A DNA stretch of 64,000 nt. Origin: Deltaproteobacteria bacterium (GTDB lineage: Bacteria > Desulfobacterota > Desulfomonilia > UBA1062). Shown here piece after piece: positions 35,602-44,822 of this stretch. How positions within the stretch are numbered: position 1 is the stretch's first letter; every line of letters begins with the position of its first letter. Location of the stretch: assembly GCA_018433775.1 (NCBI GenBank), contig JAHDQN010000007.1, positions 1 through 64,000 on the forward strand. Reading direction: 5' to 3'. Below the pieces are notes generated by a model that saw only the letters and a list, made by a program, of their open reading frames with translations, did no database searches and had not been told where the DNA came from. Both the position numbers and the translations under genes were made by a program.

Positions 35602-36720
35602 ATGGATATCACCGGATATCCCGATCAGGGCGCCGACAGCTGTGCCCAATGCATGCGGCGATACCGGCAGGGCGACCTGCACGTCTTTGAGCGTTTCTGG
35701 AATGCCCAGGCCGGAGAAGCCTTTGCCTCGGAAAGGGCACGCGCGTTTCACCGGCTGCTGAGCGGAAACCCGTTCAGCAGCACCCGCGACGATTACCTGG
35801 TGCTCGAGCTGGACGGCAGGGTGGTTGCCTACGAGGGCCTGATGCCGTTTCGATTCAGTGTCTCAGGCCGCGATATGGACGGGTTTATCTACCACGATAC
35901 CATGGTCGCCCCGGAGATGAGGGGCAAAGGCGTGGGCAGGGCGTTTGTGCAGGCGATTGTTCAGAGCCGGCCGGAGTTTTCCATCGCGGTGTGGATGAAC
36001 GCCGCCAACAGCCACGTCTTTGGAAAGTGCGGGTGGCTTCCCGTAGAGAATCTCCCCACCTATGTGCGGGGGTATAGCGTGAGGAACATGGTGAAAACCC
36101 GATATCGCCTCATCAACGCCGCTGTCGAGCAGTCGGCCGGAAAGGTCCTCTCGCTGCTCTACCGGCTGGAGAAAAAGGTGTTTGATTTCTCCGGCCGGGG
36201 ATATCGCATCGAGCTCACGGATGGTTTCGATGAGCGGATCGATGCATTGTTTCACGCCGTAAAGCACGAGTTCGCCTTTATCGCGCATCGCAGCGGCGCC
36301 ATCCTGAACTGGAAGTTCGCAGACAGCCCAAGCTCCCGTTTCGTCAGGCTGATCTGCATAAGGGGGGATAATGTGCAGGCATACCTGGTCTTCAGGACCA
36401 GGCGCGCGCATGACGGCAGGAGGATCGCCACCATCTTCGATTTTCTCTGCTCTCCCCGGGATGCAGACCTGTTCAGGGCCCTGATGAGGCGGGCCGTGCT
36501 CGAGATCGAGAAGACCGGCCCCGACACGCTGGAAGTGCTGTGCACGGACAGGAGGTTTTCCCGCGTGCTCAAGACGATGGGGTTTGTGCGCGCAAGGGAA
36601 AACCCCGGAGCGCTCAAGTACATCCATGCCGGGGCCGCAGGCCGGCCTGCAGGGATCGGCACCGGCGGAAACTGGTTTTATACCTTTGGTGACGGAGACA
36701 AGGTTTTCTGGGATGTGTGA
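35602..36720 (+). CDS. GNAT family N-acetyltransferase
   Basis: The 372-residue product has a GNAT domain in its N-terminal half with the acetyl-CoA loop APEMRGKGVGRAFVQAIV (R-x-x-G-x-G intact) at about residues 105-122, followed by ANSHVFGKCGWLP. The C-terminal half (FDERIDALFHAVKHEFAFIAHRSGAILNWKFAD) resembles the second GNAT-like lobe seen in polysaccharide-locus proteins. It may acetylate an amino sugar. The start is uncertain: ATG 35602 is preferred, and ATG 35551 and TTG 35533 are also in frame but add residues unlike the family. Ninety bases separate it from the deacetylase. Confidence 0.8.
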   Translation: MDITGYPDQGADSCAQCMRRYRQGDLHVFERFWNAQAGEAFASERARAFHRLLSGNPFSSTRDDYLVLELDGRVVAYEGLMPFRFSVSGRDMDGFIYHDTMVAPEMRGKGVGRAFVQAIVQSRPEFSIAVWMNAANSHVFGKCGWLPVENLPTYVRGYSVRNMVKTRYRLINAAVEQSAGKVLSLLYRLEKKVFDFSGRGYRIELTDGFDERIDALFHAVKHEFAFIAHRSGAILNWKFADSPSSRFVRLICIRGDNVQAYLVFRTRRAHDGRRIATIFDFLCSPRDADLFRALMRRAVLEIEKTGPDTLEVLCTDRRFSRVLKTMGFVRARENPGALKYIHAGAAGRPAGIGTGGNWFYTFGDGDKVFWDV

Positions 36721-36762
36721 CCCCATCGAAAAAATCCAACGGATCTGTGTGTAAGGGGAATC

Positions 36763-37989
36763 ATGGATCGAAAAATACGTATAGCGTTTCTCATTGATAC
36801 CATCAATTCCATCGGGGGCACCGAAAAGCAGCTCCTGAGCCTTATGGCGTCGTTGCCTCAGGAGAGGTTCGAGAACCACCTCGTCAGCCTCCGGCCGCCC
36901 AATGCCTATTTCCGGCAGCGGGACGACTGCTTCAGCTATCGGCAGATCGGCATCCCTTCGCTTCTCAGCATACAGTGCATCGGCCGCACCATCGAGCTCG
37001 TCCGGTTCTTGAGGCAGAGGCGTATCGATATCGTCCAGACCTACTTTGTCGATGCGCAGTTCGTGGGTCTCCTCGCCGGCAAGCTCGCCGGTGTGAAGAA
37101 AATCGTGTGCTGCAGGAGGGACCTGGGCTTCTGGCACTCCCGCGCCCTGCTCCTGCTGCTCCGGCAGGCCGACCGGCTGGTTGACCATTTCCAGGTGAAC
37201 TCGCAGGCGGTCAAACGCCAGGTGGCGTCCGACGAGCTGGTGGACCCCGACCGGATTCACGTGATCTACAACGGAATCGACTTCTGCCTCTTCGACGGCC
37301 TGGCAGCGCCCGGGAGTGCACCGGCCGTGTCTCAGGATACGGAGAGCCGTCCCTGTGTCGGAATCCTGGCCAACTTCAACCGGCGGGTCAAACGGGTGGA
37401 TATCTTCATCCGGGCTGCTTTCGAGGTGCTCAAGGCCGTCCCGGGCGTGCGGTTCTGCATTGCCGGAGACGGCAACCAGCGCAGCGAGCTGATGGCCTTG
37501 AGCCGTGAGCTGGGTGTCGACAGGCAGGTGAATTTTCTCGGCGCCGTCACCGACGTGCCCGGGACCATCAGATCGTGGGATATCGGGGTCATCTCATCTG
37601 ATTCGGAAGGCTTCTGCAACTCCATCCTGGAGTATATGGCCTCGGGCCTCCCGGTGGTGGCCACGTCGGTGGGAGGGAACGCCGAGCTGGTGCAAGACGG
37701 TGTGAACGGGTTTCTCGTGCCGGCCGGGGATCACCGCGCCCTGGCTGAGAAGCTCTGCATCCTGCTCAAGGACGACCGCCTCAGAAAGGACATGGGAGGG
37801 CAGGGAAGGCAGATCATTGCCCGGAGCTATGACTGGCCCCGGGTCATTGATCGCTACGAGTCGTTTTATCACGAGATTCTGGGGTATGATTATGAACGCG
37901 ATATGGATCACATGGGAAAACCAGAGGAGAAACCGGGAGATCAGCCGGGCTCTGGGGATCAGACTCTACGAATTCAAAGAGATCGATGA
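36763..37989 (+). CDS. Family 4 glycosyltransferase
   Basis: A 408-residue GT-B glycosyltransferase. It shows the N-terminal glycine-rich motif LIDTINSIGGTEKQLLSL and VHVIYNGIDFCLF-like sequence (here IHVIYNGID). The donor-domain signature is SDSEGFCNSILEYMASGLPVVATSVGGNAELV, the E-x7-E motif of retaining GT4 enzymes. The ATG is preceded by AGGGGAATC. The last 35 or so residues (after HEILGYDYE) are polar and look like a read-through tail. They overlap the next gene by 98 bases, an unusually long overlap for this operon. Confidence 0.92.
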   Translation: MDRKIRIAFLIDTINSIGGTEKQLLSLMASLPQERFENHLVSLRPPNAYFRQRDDCFSYRQIGIPSLLSIQCIGRTIELVRFLRQRRIDIVQTYFVDAQFVGLLAGKLAGVKKIVCCRRDLGFWHSRALLLLLRQADRLVDHFQVNSQAVKRQVASDELVDPDRIHVIYNGIDFCLFDGLAAPGSAPAVSQDTESRPCVGILANFNRRVKRVDIFIRAAFEVLKAVPGVRFCIAGDGNQRSELMALSRELGVDRQVNFLGAVTDVPGTIRSWDIGVISSDSEGFCNSILEYMASGLPVVATSVGGNAELVQDGVNGFLVPAGDHRALAEKLCILLKDDRLRKDMGGQGRQIIARSYDWPRVIDRYESFYHEILGYDYERDMDHMGKPEEKPGDQPGSGDQTLRIQRDR

Positions 37990-38911
37990 GCTGAAAAACC
38001 CGGCCGGGAAGTATGCAACCGGCCTCCTGAGGACCTGCGCCGTGCTTCTGAAAGAACGGCCCGGCCTGGTATGCTGCCAGAACCCCTCGATCGTGCTCTC
38101 TTCCTTTCTGGTCACCATAAAAAGGGCCTCCGGTTTCAGGGTTTGTGTGGACGCCCACAACGCAGGGCTCTTCCCCGCGGAGGGAAGATCCCCGCATCTC
38201 ATGAGGCTGAGCGCATACATCCAGAAGCGCTCGGATCTCACCCTGGTCACGAACAGGGACCTGCACGAGCAGGTGAAAAGAAACCAGGGCAGACCGTTCA
38301 TCCTCCAGGACCGGATACCCGATATCCCGCGCACGCCCCCAGCAGCGCTCAAGGGCAGGCACAACATCCTCTTCATCTGCTCCTATGCCGCAGATGAGCC
38401 GTATCACCTGGTGTTCGATGCGGCCCGCATGCTCGACTCGGATGTGCACATCTATGTGACCGGCAACTATGGCAAGAAAAACATCGACCCCGGCCTTTTG
38501 CCCGACAATGTTTCCCTGACGGGCTACATCCCCGAAGAACGCTATGTCGAGATGCTCAATTCCGTTGACGCGACCATCGACCTGACCGAGCGCGAAGGCT
38601 GCCTGGTATGCGGGGCCTATGAGACGGTGTCCGTGGAAAAGCCGCAGATCCTCTCCGATACCCGGGCGCTCAGGCGTTACTTCAACAAGGGGGCCGTGTA
38701 TACGCCGCACACCGCAGAGGGCATCCGTGATTCGATCCGGGCGTTGCTGCGCGACCGCGAACGGCTTGCGCAGGAGGTCCGGGAGCTCAAGGCGGAGCGC
38801 GCGAGGGAATGGGAGATCAAACGGTCTGCGCTCGCGTGGCTCCTGGAGGACATGGCGCGCGGATCGGCAGCGCACCGGGAGGCACGTCTGAAAAGGAGCG
38901 CGGTCCGATGA
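37892..38911 (+). CDS. Glycosyltransferase, GT-B fold (family 4-like)
   Basis: The 339-residue product has a GT-B plan but is more divergent than its neighbours. Near the N-terminus it reads AIWITWENQRRNREISRALGI. FRVCVDAHNAGLFP (DAHN) matches the short-type glycosyltransferases that start on lipid-linked or amino-sugar acceptors. ILFICSYAADEPYHLVFDAARML opens the donor domain, and GYIPEERYVEMLNSVDATIDLT and GAYETVSVEKPQILSDTRALRRYF carry the nucleotide-sugar site. The C-terminal helix is charged. The ATG at 37892 lies within the preceding gene; ATG 37886 is equally possible. Confidence 0.82.
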   Translation: MNAIWITWENQRRNREISRALGIRLYEFKEIDELKNPAGKYATGLLRTCAVLLKERPGLVCCQNPSIVLSSFLVTIKRASGFRVCVDAHNAGLFPAEGRSPHLMRLSAYIQKRSDLTLVTNRDLHEQVKRNQGRPFILQDRIPDIPRTPPAALKGRHNILFICSYAADEPYHLVFDAARMLDSDVHIYVTGNYGKKNIDPGLLPDNVSLTGYIPEERYVEMLNSVDATIDLTEREGCLVCGAYETVSVEKPQILSDTRALRRYFNKGAVYTPHTAEGIRDSIRALLRDRERLAQEVRELKAERAREWEIKRSALAWLLEDMARGSAAHREARLKRSAVR

Positions 38912-39024
38912 CCAGGGCTTCGTATCCCGGCTAAAGGGTGAAAGGGAAACGGTCACCGGAATGCACGCAAGAACGGGAAGATCAGCTGATCTTCCAGCGG
39001 GCGTGCGCAGGCCTCGGAAGGATC

Positions 39025-40194
39025 ATGACCGGTCGAAACCGCATAAATGTGAACCCGTCCCCGAAAAGGGTGCGGGTTCTGCATATCCGCGACAGCGGGG
39101 GTATGTTCGGGGGCGAGCGGGTTATCCTGACCCTGGGCAGGAATATGGACCGGGAGGTCATTGACTGCTCGCTCATGTGCATGGACCGGGGTGACGGCCG
39201 GAGCCGTCATCTGATGGCCGCTGCAGAACGGTCGGGCATGCATGTGGAGAGCGTGCGGGTGCGGGGCAGGCTCGACTGGAGCGCAATCCGGCATCTGGGC
39301 AGGTTCATCCGGGAGAGGGAGATCGACCTGATCCATACCCACGACTTCAAGTCAGACTTCTATGGTGTCCTGGCCACGCCGGGCGGGAGGGTCAGGAGGG
39401 TTGCCACCGCTCACGGCTCCACGCGGGATTCTTTTGTAAAGAGGCTCTACCTCTCGTTCACCGAGAACCTGGTCTACCCGCGGTTCGACACGGTTATCGC
39501 CGTCTCCGAGGACCTCCGTCCCAGGCTCGAGGGCAGGTGCTTAAAGCCGGAAAAGATCCGGGTCATCCAGAACGGCCTCGACATCGGAGTCCTCGACCTG
39601 TGCGGTGACGATCACGAATCTTCGCTTCCGCTCCCGAGCAACGGGAATCACCGGGTCTTTGCCGTGATCGGGAGGTTGTATCCGGACAAGGGCCACATGT
39701 TCTTTCTCCATGCCTTTGAAACCCTTGCCCACGAGTTTCCGGGCATCACCGGCCTCATCGTGGGGGACGGACCGGAGCGGGAGCGCATACAGAGCGGCAT
39801 CCGGGCGCTGGGCATCGAAGAGCGGGTCCGCTGCTGCGGGGTGAGGAAAAACATGCGCCGCGTGTACGACTCCATCGACTATCTCGTCATCCCTTCGCTG
39901 ACCGAAGGGCTGCCCTATGTGATGCTCGAGGCAATGGCGTGCGGCATCCCCGTGCTTGCCACTGCGGTCGGCGATATCCCCCTGCTGGTCCGGGACGGCC
40001 GGACCGGGTACCTGGTGGGGCCTGGCGACACCACCGGCCTGACCAGGAGGATGCGTGATCTCATTACCATGCCCGAGACAGCGCAGGCTATGGCGCAAGA
40101 AGGCAGGAATCTCGTGAACGAACGCTTCTCGGCACCATCGATGGTCGGAAAGACACAGGATCTCTATCTGTCGCTGGTCGGCAGGCAGGGATGA
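39025..40194 (+). CDS. Family 4 glycosyltransferase
   Basis: A 389-residue GT-B glycosyltransferase. The N-terminal domain starts VRVLHIRDSGGMFGGERVILTLGR. Next come IDLIHTHDFKSDFYGVLA, VRRVATAHGSTRD and KIRVIQNGLDI. The donor site is SLTEGLPYVMLEAMACGIPVLATAVGDIPLLV, a textbook GT4 E-x7-E motif. The ATG at 39025 is preceded by GGAAGG. A GTG at 38938 is also in frame but would add 29 polar residues. The stop overlaps the next gene by four bases. Confidence 0.92.
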   Translation: MTGRNRINVNPSPKRVRVLHIRDSGGMFGGERVILTLGRNMDREVIDCSLMCMDRGDGRSRHLMAAAERSGMHVESVRVRGRLDWSAIRHLGRFIREREIDLIHTHDFKSDFYGVLATPGGRVRRVATAHGSTRDSFVKRLYLSFTENLVYPRFDTVIAVSEDLRPRLEGRCLKPEKIRVIQNGLDIGVLDLCGDDHESSLPLPSNGNHRVFAVIGRLYPDKGHMFFLHAFETLAHEFPGITGLIVGDGPERERIQSGIRALGIEERVRCCGVRKNMRRVYDSIDYLVIPSLTEGLPYVMLEAMACGIPVLATAVGDIPLLVRDGRTGYLVGPGDTTGLTRRMRDLITMPETAQAMAQEGRNLVNERFSAPSMVGKTQDLYLSLVGRQG

Positions 40195-42299
40195 AGAAAA
40201 GGAGAACCATGCGCATACCAAAGATAGCGATCATCGGTTGCGGCGCCGCGGCACGGAGATACTATGTTCCCGCGCTGCGGAGATATCAGGGCCTGAAAGA
40301 CAACCTGTATCTGGTGGACACCGACAGGGACGGCGCCGAAGAGACCCGTGCAGAGCTTGGGGGAGGCATGGTCAGGGAAGATTTCCATGACGTGCTCCAT
40401 GATATCCGGGGCGCGGTCATCCTCCTGCCCAATCACCTCCACCACCCGGTGGCCATGGAGTGCCTCGGCGCAGGCGTTTCCGTGCTGTGCGAGAAGCCCC
40501 TTGCCGTGCTGCCCGAGCACGCGAGGGAGATGGTGCGGAAGGCCCGCGAACAGGGGGCGGCCCTGTGCGTCAACAATACCCGCAGGATGTTCCCCTCGTT
40601 CAGAGAGGTCCGGGAGCTCATCGGCTCGGGCCGGCTGGGCAGGCTCCAAGGCATCGAGTATGTTGAGGGGAACGTCTTCGGCTGGCCGAGCGCCACGGGA
40701 TTCACCGTCGATCCGAAGGTCTCCTCCCGGGGGGTGCTGATGGACCTCGGCGCGCACGTCATCGACACCATTTGCTGGTGGCTGGGGGCAAAGCCCGTGC
40801 TCGAAGAGATGCAGGACGACTCCTACGGCGGGCCCGAGTCGGTGGTGAGGATCCGCGCGCACAAGGACGGGTGCACGCTCAATATCACCCTGAGCCGGCT
40901 GAGCGATCTGGGCAACCACTACCGGGTGACAGGAGACCGCGGCAGAATCTCGGGGCGTATCTTCGACTGGAAGAGAGTCTGCCTTGAGGACGACGGCGGA
41001 ACCATGAGCGAGCACAAGCTCGCGAGTGTCTCCCGGAATTACCCGGGCTTCGTGGCACCCATCGTGGAAAACTTTCTCCAGGTGCTCCAGGGCAAAGCGA
41101 AACCCCTGGTCAGCGGGAGCGACGTGCTCGACTCGATCGAGTTCATCCACGAATGCTACGGGCGAAGATCGCGGCTCGATCTTCCCTGGGATAAAAAGGT
41201 CTGGATACAGCCCGCCTCAGCCAGAGGTTCACAGGCACGGCAACCGGGCAGGATCCTCGTCACCGGGGCCACCGGATTTATCGGGGGGCGGATCGTGGAG
41301 ATGGCCCACCTGGACCCGGAGGCACGCTACCCGGTCAGGGCCGGTGTGCACCAGTGGTCGAGCGCGGCGCGGCTGGGGAGGTTCCCGGTGGAGACTGCCG
41401 TCCTGGACCTCACGGACCCCGCCCGCACCGAACGCGCGCTGGAAGGCATCACCCATGTCGTGCACTGCGCCAAAGGCACGCCCGAGGTCACGGTCCAGGG
41501 CACAAGGAACCTGCTGGACGCGTCGCTGAAGAAGGGCATATCCCATTTCATCCATCTCAGCACCGCCGACGTCTACGGCGATGCCGGCGGTGTCGTGGAC
41601 GAGAACAGCCCGTATCGTTACACCGGAAACCCCTACAACCGGATGAAGATCGATTCGGAAAAGGTCTGCTGGGAATACCGGGAAAAAGGGCTCCCCATCA
41701 CCATCTTCAGGCCGTCGATCGTGTACGGGCCCTTCAGCGCGAGCTGGAGCCTGCGCTTCGCGGCCATGTTTCTGGCCGGTGAGGGAGGGGTCTACGAGGG
41801 CTACGGCGAGGGCAGGTGCAACCTCGTCTATGTGGACGATCTGGCGAGGACCATCCTGGGCGCCTTGGATTTTGTGGATGCGCAGGGCAAGGTGTTCAAC
41901 ATCAACGGCCCGGAGGTCCTCACCTGGAACGAGTATTTCACGAGATTCAACACGGCCCTGGGCCTGCCGCCCCTGAAAGTGATCAGGGCGAAGAGGGCGG
42001 GCGCCGCCACCTGGGCCATGACACCGGTGCGCACCCTGGGCGGAATGGTAAAGAAGCGGTTCATCAAGCCCGTGAAGCTGATCGCCGAGCGGGTGGATGC
42101 CGTCGATGCCCTGATGCGCATGGTCGAGCACCGGGTAAAGATCACCCCCTCGCCGGATGAGCTCAGGCTCTTTGCAAAGGATGCGGTGTATTCGGATGCC
42201 CGTGCCAGGAGCACGCTTTCCTGCTGCCCGGATACGGGAATAGATCAGGGTTTGGCTGACACCCGTGAATGGGTGAGGTACCTGGGAATGGTATCATGA
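40191..42299 (+). CDS. Fusion of Gfo/Idh/MocA oxidoreductase and SDR sugar epimerase
   Basis: The 702 residues contain two complete NAD(P)-dependent modules. Residues 1-345 form a Gfo/Idh/MocA dehydrogenase: the dinucleotide loop IIGCGAAARRYYVPAL, then VSVLCEKPLAV, with the EKP motif, and a GGVLMDLGAHVIDTICWWLG-like segment. Residues 352-700 form an extended SDR: GATGFIGG at 359-366, HLSTADVYGD and the YxxxK pair Tyr482/Lys486, ending with FNINGPEVLTWNEYF. The two steps could act on one nucleotide sugar. The open frame runs without interruption through the linker (PASARGSQARQPGRI), so this is a true fusion in this sequence. The ATG overlaps the preceding stop. Confidence 0.9.
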   Translation: MKKRRTMRIPKIAIIGCGAAARRYYVPALRRYQGLKDNLYLVDTDRDGAEETRAELGGGMVREDFHDVLHDIRGAVILLPNHLHHPVAMECLGAGVSVLCEKPLAVLPEHAREMVRKAREQGAALCVNNTRRMFPSFREVRELIGSGRLGRLQGIEYVEGNVFGWPSATGFTVDPKVSSRGVLMDLGAHVIDTICWWLGAKPVLEEMQDDSYGGPESVVRIRAHKDGCTLNITLSRLSDLGNHYRVTGDRGRISGRIFDWKRVCLEDDGGTMSEHKLASVSRNYPGFVAPIVENFLQVLQGKAKPLVSGSDVLDSIEFIHECYGRRSRLDLPWDKKVWIQPASARGSQARQPGRILVTGATGFIGGRIVEMAHLDPEARYPVRAGVHQWSSAARLGRFPVETAVLDLTDPARTERALEGITHVVHCAKGTPEVTVQGTRNLLDASLKKGISHFIHLSTADVYGDAGGVVDENSPYRYTGNPYNRMKIDSEKVCWEYREKGLPITIFRPSIVYGPFSASWSLRFAAMFLAGEGGVYEGYGEGRCNLVYVDDLARTILGALDFVDAQGKVFNINGPEVLTWNEYFTRFNTALGLPPLKVIRAKRAGAATWAMTPVRTLGGMVKKRFIKPVKLIAERVDAVDALMRMVEHRVKITPSPDELRLFAKDAVYSDARARSTLSCCPDTGIDQGLADTREWVRYLGMVS

Positions 42300-42324
42300 C
42301 TGCTCAGGGCGGAGGAGGAAGACC

Positions 42325-44214
42325 ATGGCAGGCATTCTCATAACCGTAGGAGAGCGCATGGGCGACGATCACGAAGCCATGCGGCGGTTCTTTGTCCGGC
42401 AGAAAGGGCTCCAGCCCACTCACGACGAAGGCTGGGGCAAGGTTCTGCTCTCGAAGTTCTCCCGGAAATCCGCCGTCGACTTCAACTTCATCACCCACGA
42501 GAAGATAAGTGTCTGGATCATGGGCACGCTGATATACGGCAACCGGGCGGGCAGGGACGCGCTGGAGGATCTCTGGCATGATCTCCACGAACGCCCCCTG
42601 GAAAGGCTGATGGAAAACTGCGACGGGCCGTTCTTTCTGGCGGTCAGGGACCATCTCGATGACAGCCTCGCGCTCGCGACCGATCATGCGGGCATTGCCA
42701 ACGTCTATGCCTGCCGGTCGGGGCGGAACTGGGCTGTCGGCTCGTCGTCCATGGCGCTCTCCACGCATTTTCCGGTCACGCCCGATCCTGACAATGTGGC
42801 GCAGTTTCTCCGGACCTCGAATACCTACGGCTCGGGCACCATCTATCAGGAGATCACCCTGCTGGAGCCGGCCTGCATCTACCGCATCCCGGGCTCGGGC
42901 GAGGTCACGGAGCTCTCGGGCCGGCCGTACTGGAGAAGCCCGGTCGAGATACGCCGGGACCTGCCGTTCGACCGTGCGCGTGACCTGCTGGCGGAAAACC
43001 TGGTCGAGAGCACCGCGCCCCTGTCGAGGGAGAACATGGTGTGCGACTTTACCGCAGGCTTTGACTCGCGCCTGCTCGTCGCAGCCTTTTCCCGGCACCG
43101 GGCCTTTCCAGAGCTGCCCACCTTCGTGTTCGGGCCGAAAGCGTCCCGGGAGGTGAGCCTGGTCAGGGGCTACTGCGAGAGTCTGGGACTCCCGAACCAT
43201 CATCTGGAGCTTCCCCGTGACTGGCCCGATATCCTCCCGGACTATTTCGAGCAATCTCTTCAGGTGACCGACGGGGAAGAAAACCTTATGGTCTACGCCC
43301 CCATTCTCCTTGCTCAGGAGCACAAGGCCAGGGAGAGCTCCTGCTCCATAAACGGGCTGGGCGGAGAGCTGTACCGCGACTTCTGGTGGATCCAGGAGCT
43401 CTATGGATCGAAGAGACCTGCGAACCTCGACAGGCTGATCAGCATGCGGATGCTCCAGTACGAGTACGACCATTCCGTCTTCTCCGAGCCCTGGCGCCGG
43501 AGGATGCTGGGTGTGAAGGACACGCTCAAATCGGTCTTTCTGGACACGCTGGCCGACATGGATCTGCACGGCTCCTACAACACGCTGCAGATCGACAACC
43601 TCTATCTTCGGCAGAAGATCAGGAGATGGGCGGGCAGGACCATGAGCAGCTCCAGCCAGATCGTGAGCGCCCTGGCTCCGCTCACCCTGAAAAGGAATCT
43701 GGACCTGGCCCTCGCCGTGCCGCCCGGATACAAGAAAGGCGGCAGGCTGGTCAAGAGCGTGATCGCCCTGCTCTCAGAGCCCCTGGCCGGCTTGAGGATG
43801 CTCAACGGCGCACCGTGCCGGAACATCACGATCGGCAATGCCCACACCTTTTTCCCCCTGCTCGCCGACTATGCAAAGAGGGGCGTGCGCAAGGCCGTGC
43901 AGAAGGCCCTGAACCGCACCATCCTGCTGGATACCTCGGTGAGCTACCAGCCGTCGTGGTTTTTCTCCTGCCTGCTCTCCCACCCGAAGGTGCGCAAAGA
44001 CTTCACCTATTCCTCGCTGCTCACCCAGGGCCTGTACGATCCCCGCAGATACAACCGGTTCTATGAGGATGCAGGGGAGGCGGGCTTTTCTTATTACAGC
44101 CAGCTCGGCAACATCATGACCCTGGAGATGAGGATGAGAAAGGACAATATCCGGCCCCACTTCTCCTTTCAGGAGATCAGGGAGACAGGCCCTGCCGAGG
44201 GGAAGCGGGCATGA
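42325..44214 (+). CDS. Asparagine-synthase-like protein lacking the glutaminase cysteine
   Basis: The 629-residue product has the two-domain plan of class II asparagine synthetases. The N-terminal Ntn-type domain keeps the fold (ENCDGPFFLAVRDHLDD, SLALATDHAGIANVYA). But the sequence begins MAGILITVG, so the catalytic Cys2 is absent and glutamine cannot be hydrolysed there. The C-terminal domain has a PP-loop variant TAGFDS at 243-248 and NGLGGELYRDFWW, the usual G-G-x-G-D/E-E region. Such proteins in glycan loci are thought to amidate or otherwise activate a carboxylate with free ammonia or another amine. The start at 42325 follows GGAGGAGGAAG. It closes the first EPS block. Confidence 0.8.
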   Translation: MAGILITVGERMGDDHEAMRRFFVRQKGLQPTHDEGWGKVLLSKFSRKSAVDFNFITHEKISVWIMGTLIYGNRAGRDALEDLWHDLHERPLERLMENCDGPFFLAVRDHLDDSLALATDHAGIANVYACRSGRNWAVGSSSMALSTHFPVTPDPDNVAQFLRTSNTYGSGTIYQEITLLEPACIYRIPGSGEVTELSGRPYWRSPVEIRRDLPFDRARDLLAENLVESTAPLSRENMVCDFTAGFDSRLLVAAFSRHRAFPELPTFVFGPKASREVSLVRGYCESLGLPNHHLELPRDWPDILPDYFEQSLQVTDGEENLMVYAPILLAQEHKARESSCSINGLGGELYRDFWWIQELYGSKRPANLDRLISMRMLQYEYDHSVFSEPWRRRMLGVKDTLKSVFLDTLADMDLHGSYNTLQIDNLYLRQKIRRWAGRTMSSSSQIVSALAPLTLKRNLDLALAVPPGYKKGGRLVKSVIALLSEPLAGLRMLNGAPCRNITIGNAHTFFPLLADYAKRGVRKAVQKALNRTILLDTSVSYQPSWFFSCLLSHPKVRKDFTYSSLLTQGLYDPRRYNRFYEDAGEAGFSYYSQLGNIMTLEMRMRKDNIRPHFSFQEIRETGPAEGKRA

Positions 44215-44822
44215 TCCGCCGGCTCTCGGGCTTGCTCCCCCGAGGCGGTCTCAGGGGGCGATATCCCGGTCCACTGCGGCCGGTGCACCCGGCAGGGATG
44301 ATTTGTTACAATTGTGGCCGGAATGTTACAAATCGCGCCCGAGTCCGGCCGGCGGGATCGATGCCGGTGTGAAATATCCGGCAGCCTTTTTGAAGGATTC
44401 TCCCGCTGCCTGTACACTCTACAGGATATAAATCTTCGGGCCGGTACGGCAGGAAAAAAAAGAGCTTGTTCTCCTTCGATAGCGTCTCACGAGGCCCCGG
44501 AAGGTTTCAGGGGGCCTTTTTTGTATCGTCTTTCCATGCAGGGAATGAACGATCTGATACCACTGAACCTCTGTGCGAAGCATGCACAGAAATGCCTGCT
44601 CATGAGCGAAGAAAAAGGGTGTCCACCTTCTCCCGCCGGGAGTCGAAACACGCCCTGGGGGAGCTGCGGCGCCGGTCTAACCGGTGATAATCCATGGCCA
44701 AACCGGTTTCGCCTTTTTCCCGGGGCAAGAGGCAGGGCCGGTTTTTCCGGCTCGGGAGGCAGCGCCGCCTGGTATGCTTGTTGCTGCCCTTCAGCCCAAA
44801 CAACGACGAGGGGGTTATAGCC
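44215..44822. other. 608-bp region with a terminator
   Basis: This interval holds no well-supported gene. A T-tailed terminator hairpin lies at 44492-44522. From about 44690 to 44775 there are several GC-rich stem possibilities upstream of the secreted-protein gene, including an AAACCGGT...CCGGTTT arrangement, but no known riboswitch core could be matched. An in-frame ATG at 44694 would extend the next protein by 43 residues of unlikely composition. Confidence 0.4.
44492..44522 (+). terminator. Intrinsic terminator
   Basis: AGGCCCC (44492-44498) pairs with GGGGCCT (44511-44517). Six T residues start within the last paired base and run to 44522. It lies 280 bp beyond the asparagine-synthase-like gene and would end the first EPS transcription unit. 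Confidence 0.75.

Noticed and set aside
44690-44775. Possible cyclic-di-GMP (GEMM) riboswitch upstream of the secreted-protein gene
   Set aside because: CCAAACCGG and GGGGCAAGAGGC resemble parts of the motif, but the conserved GCAAAGCC core and the closing receptor helix cannot be matched.
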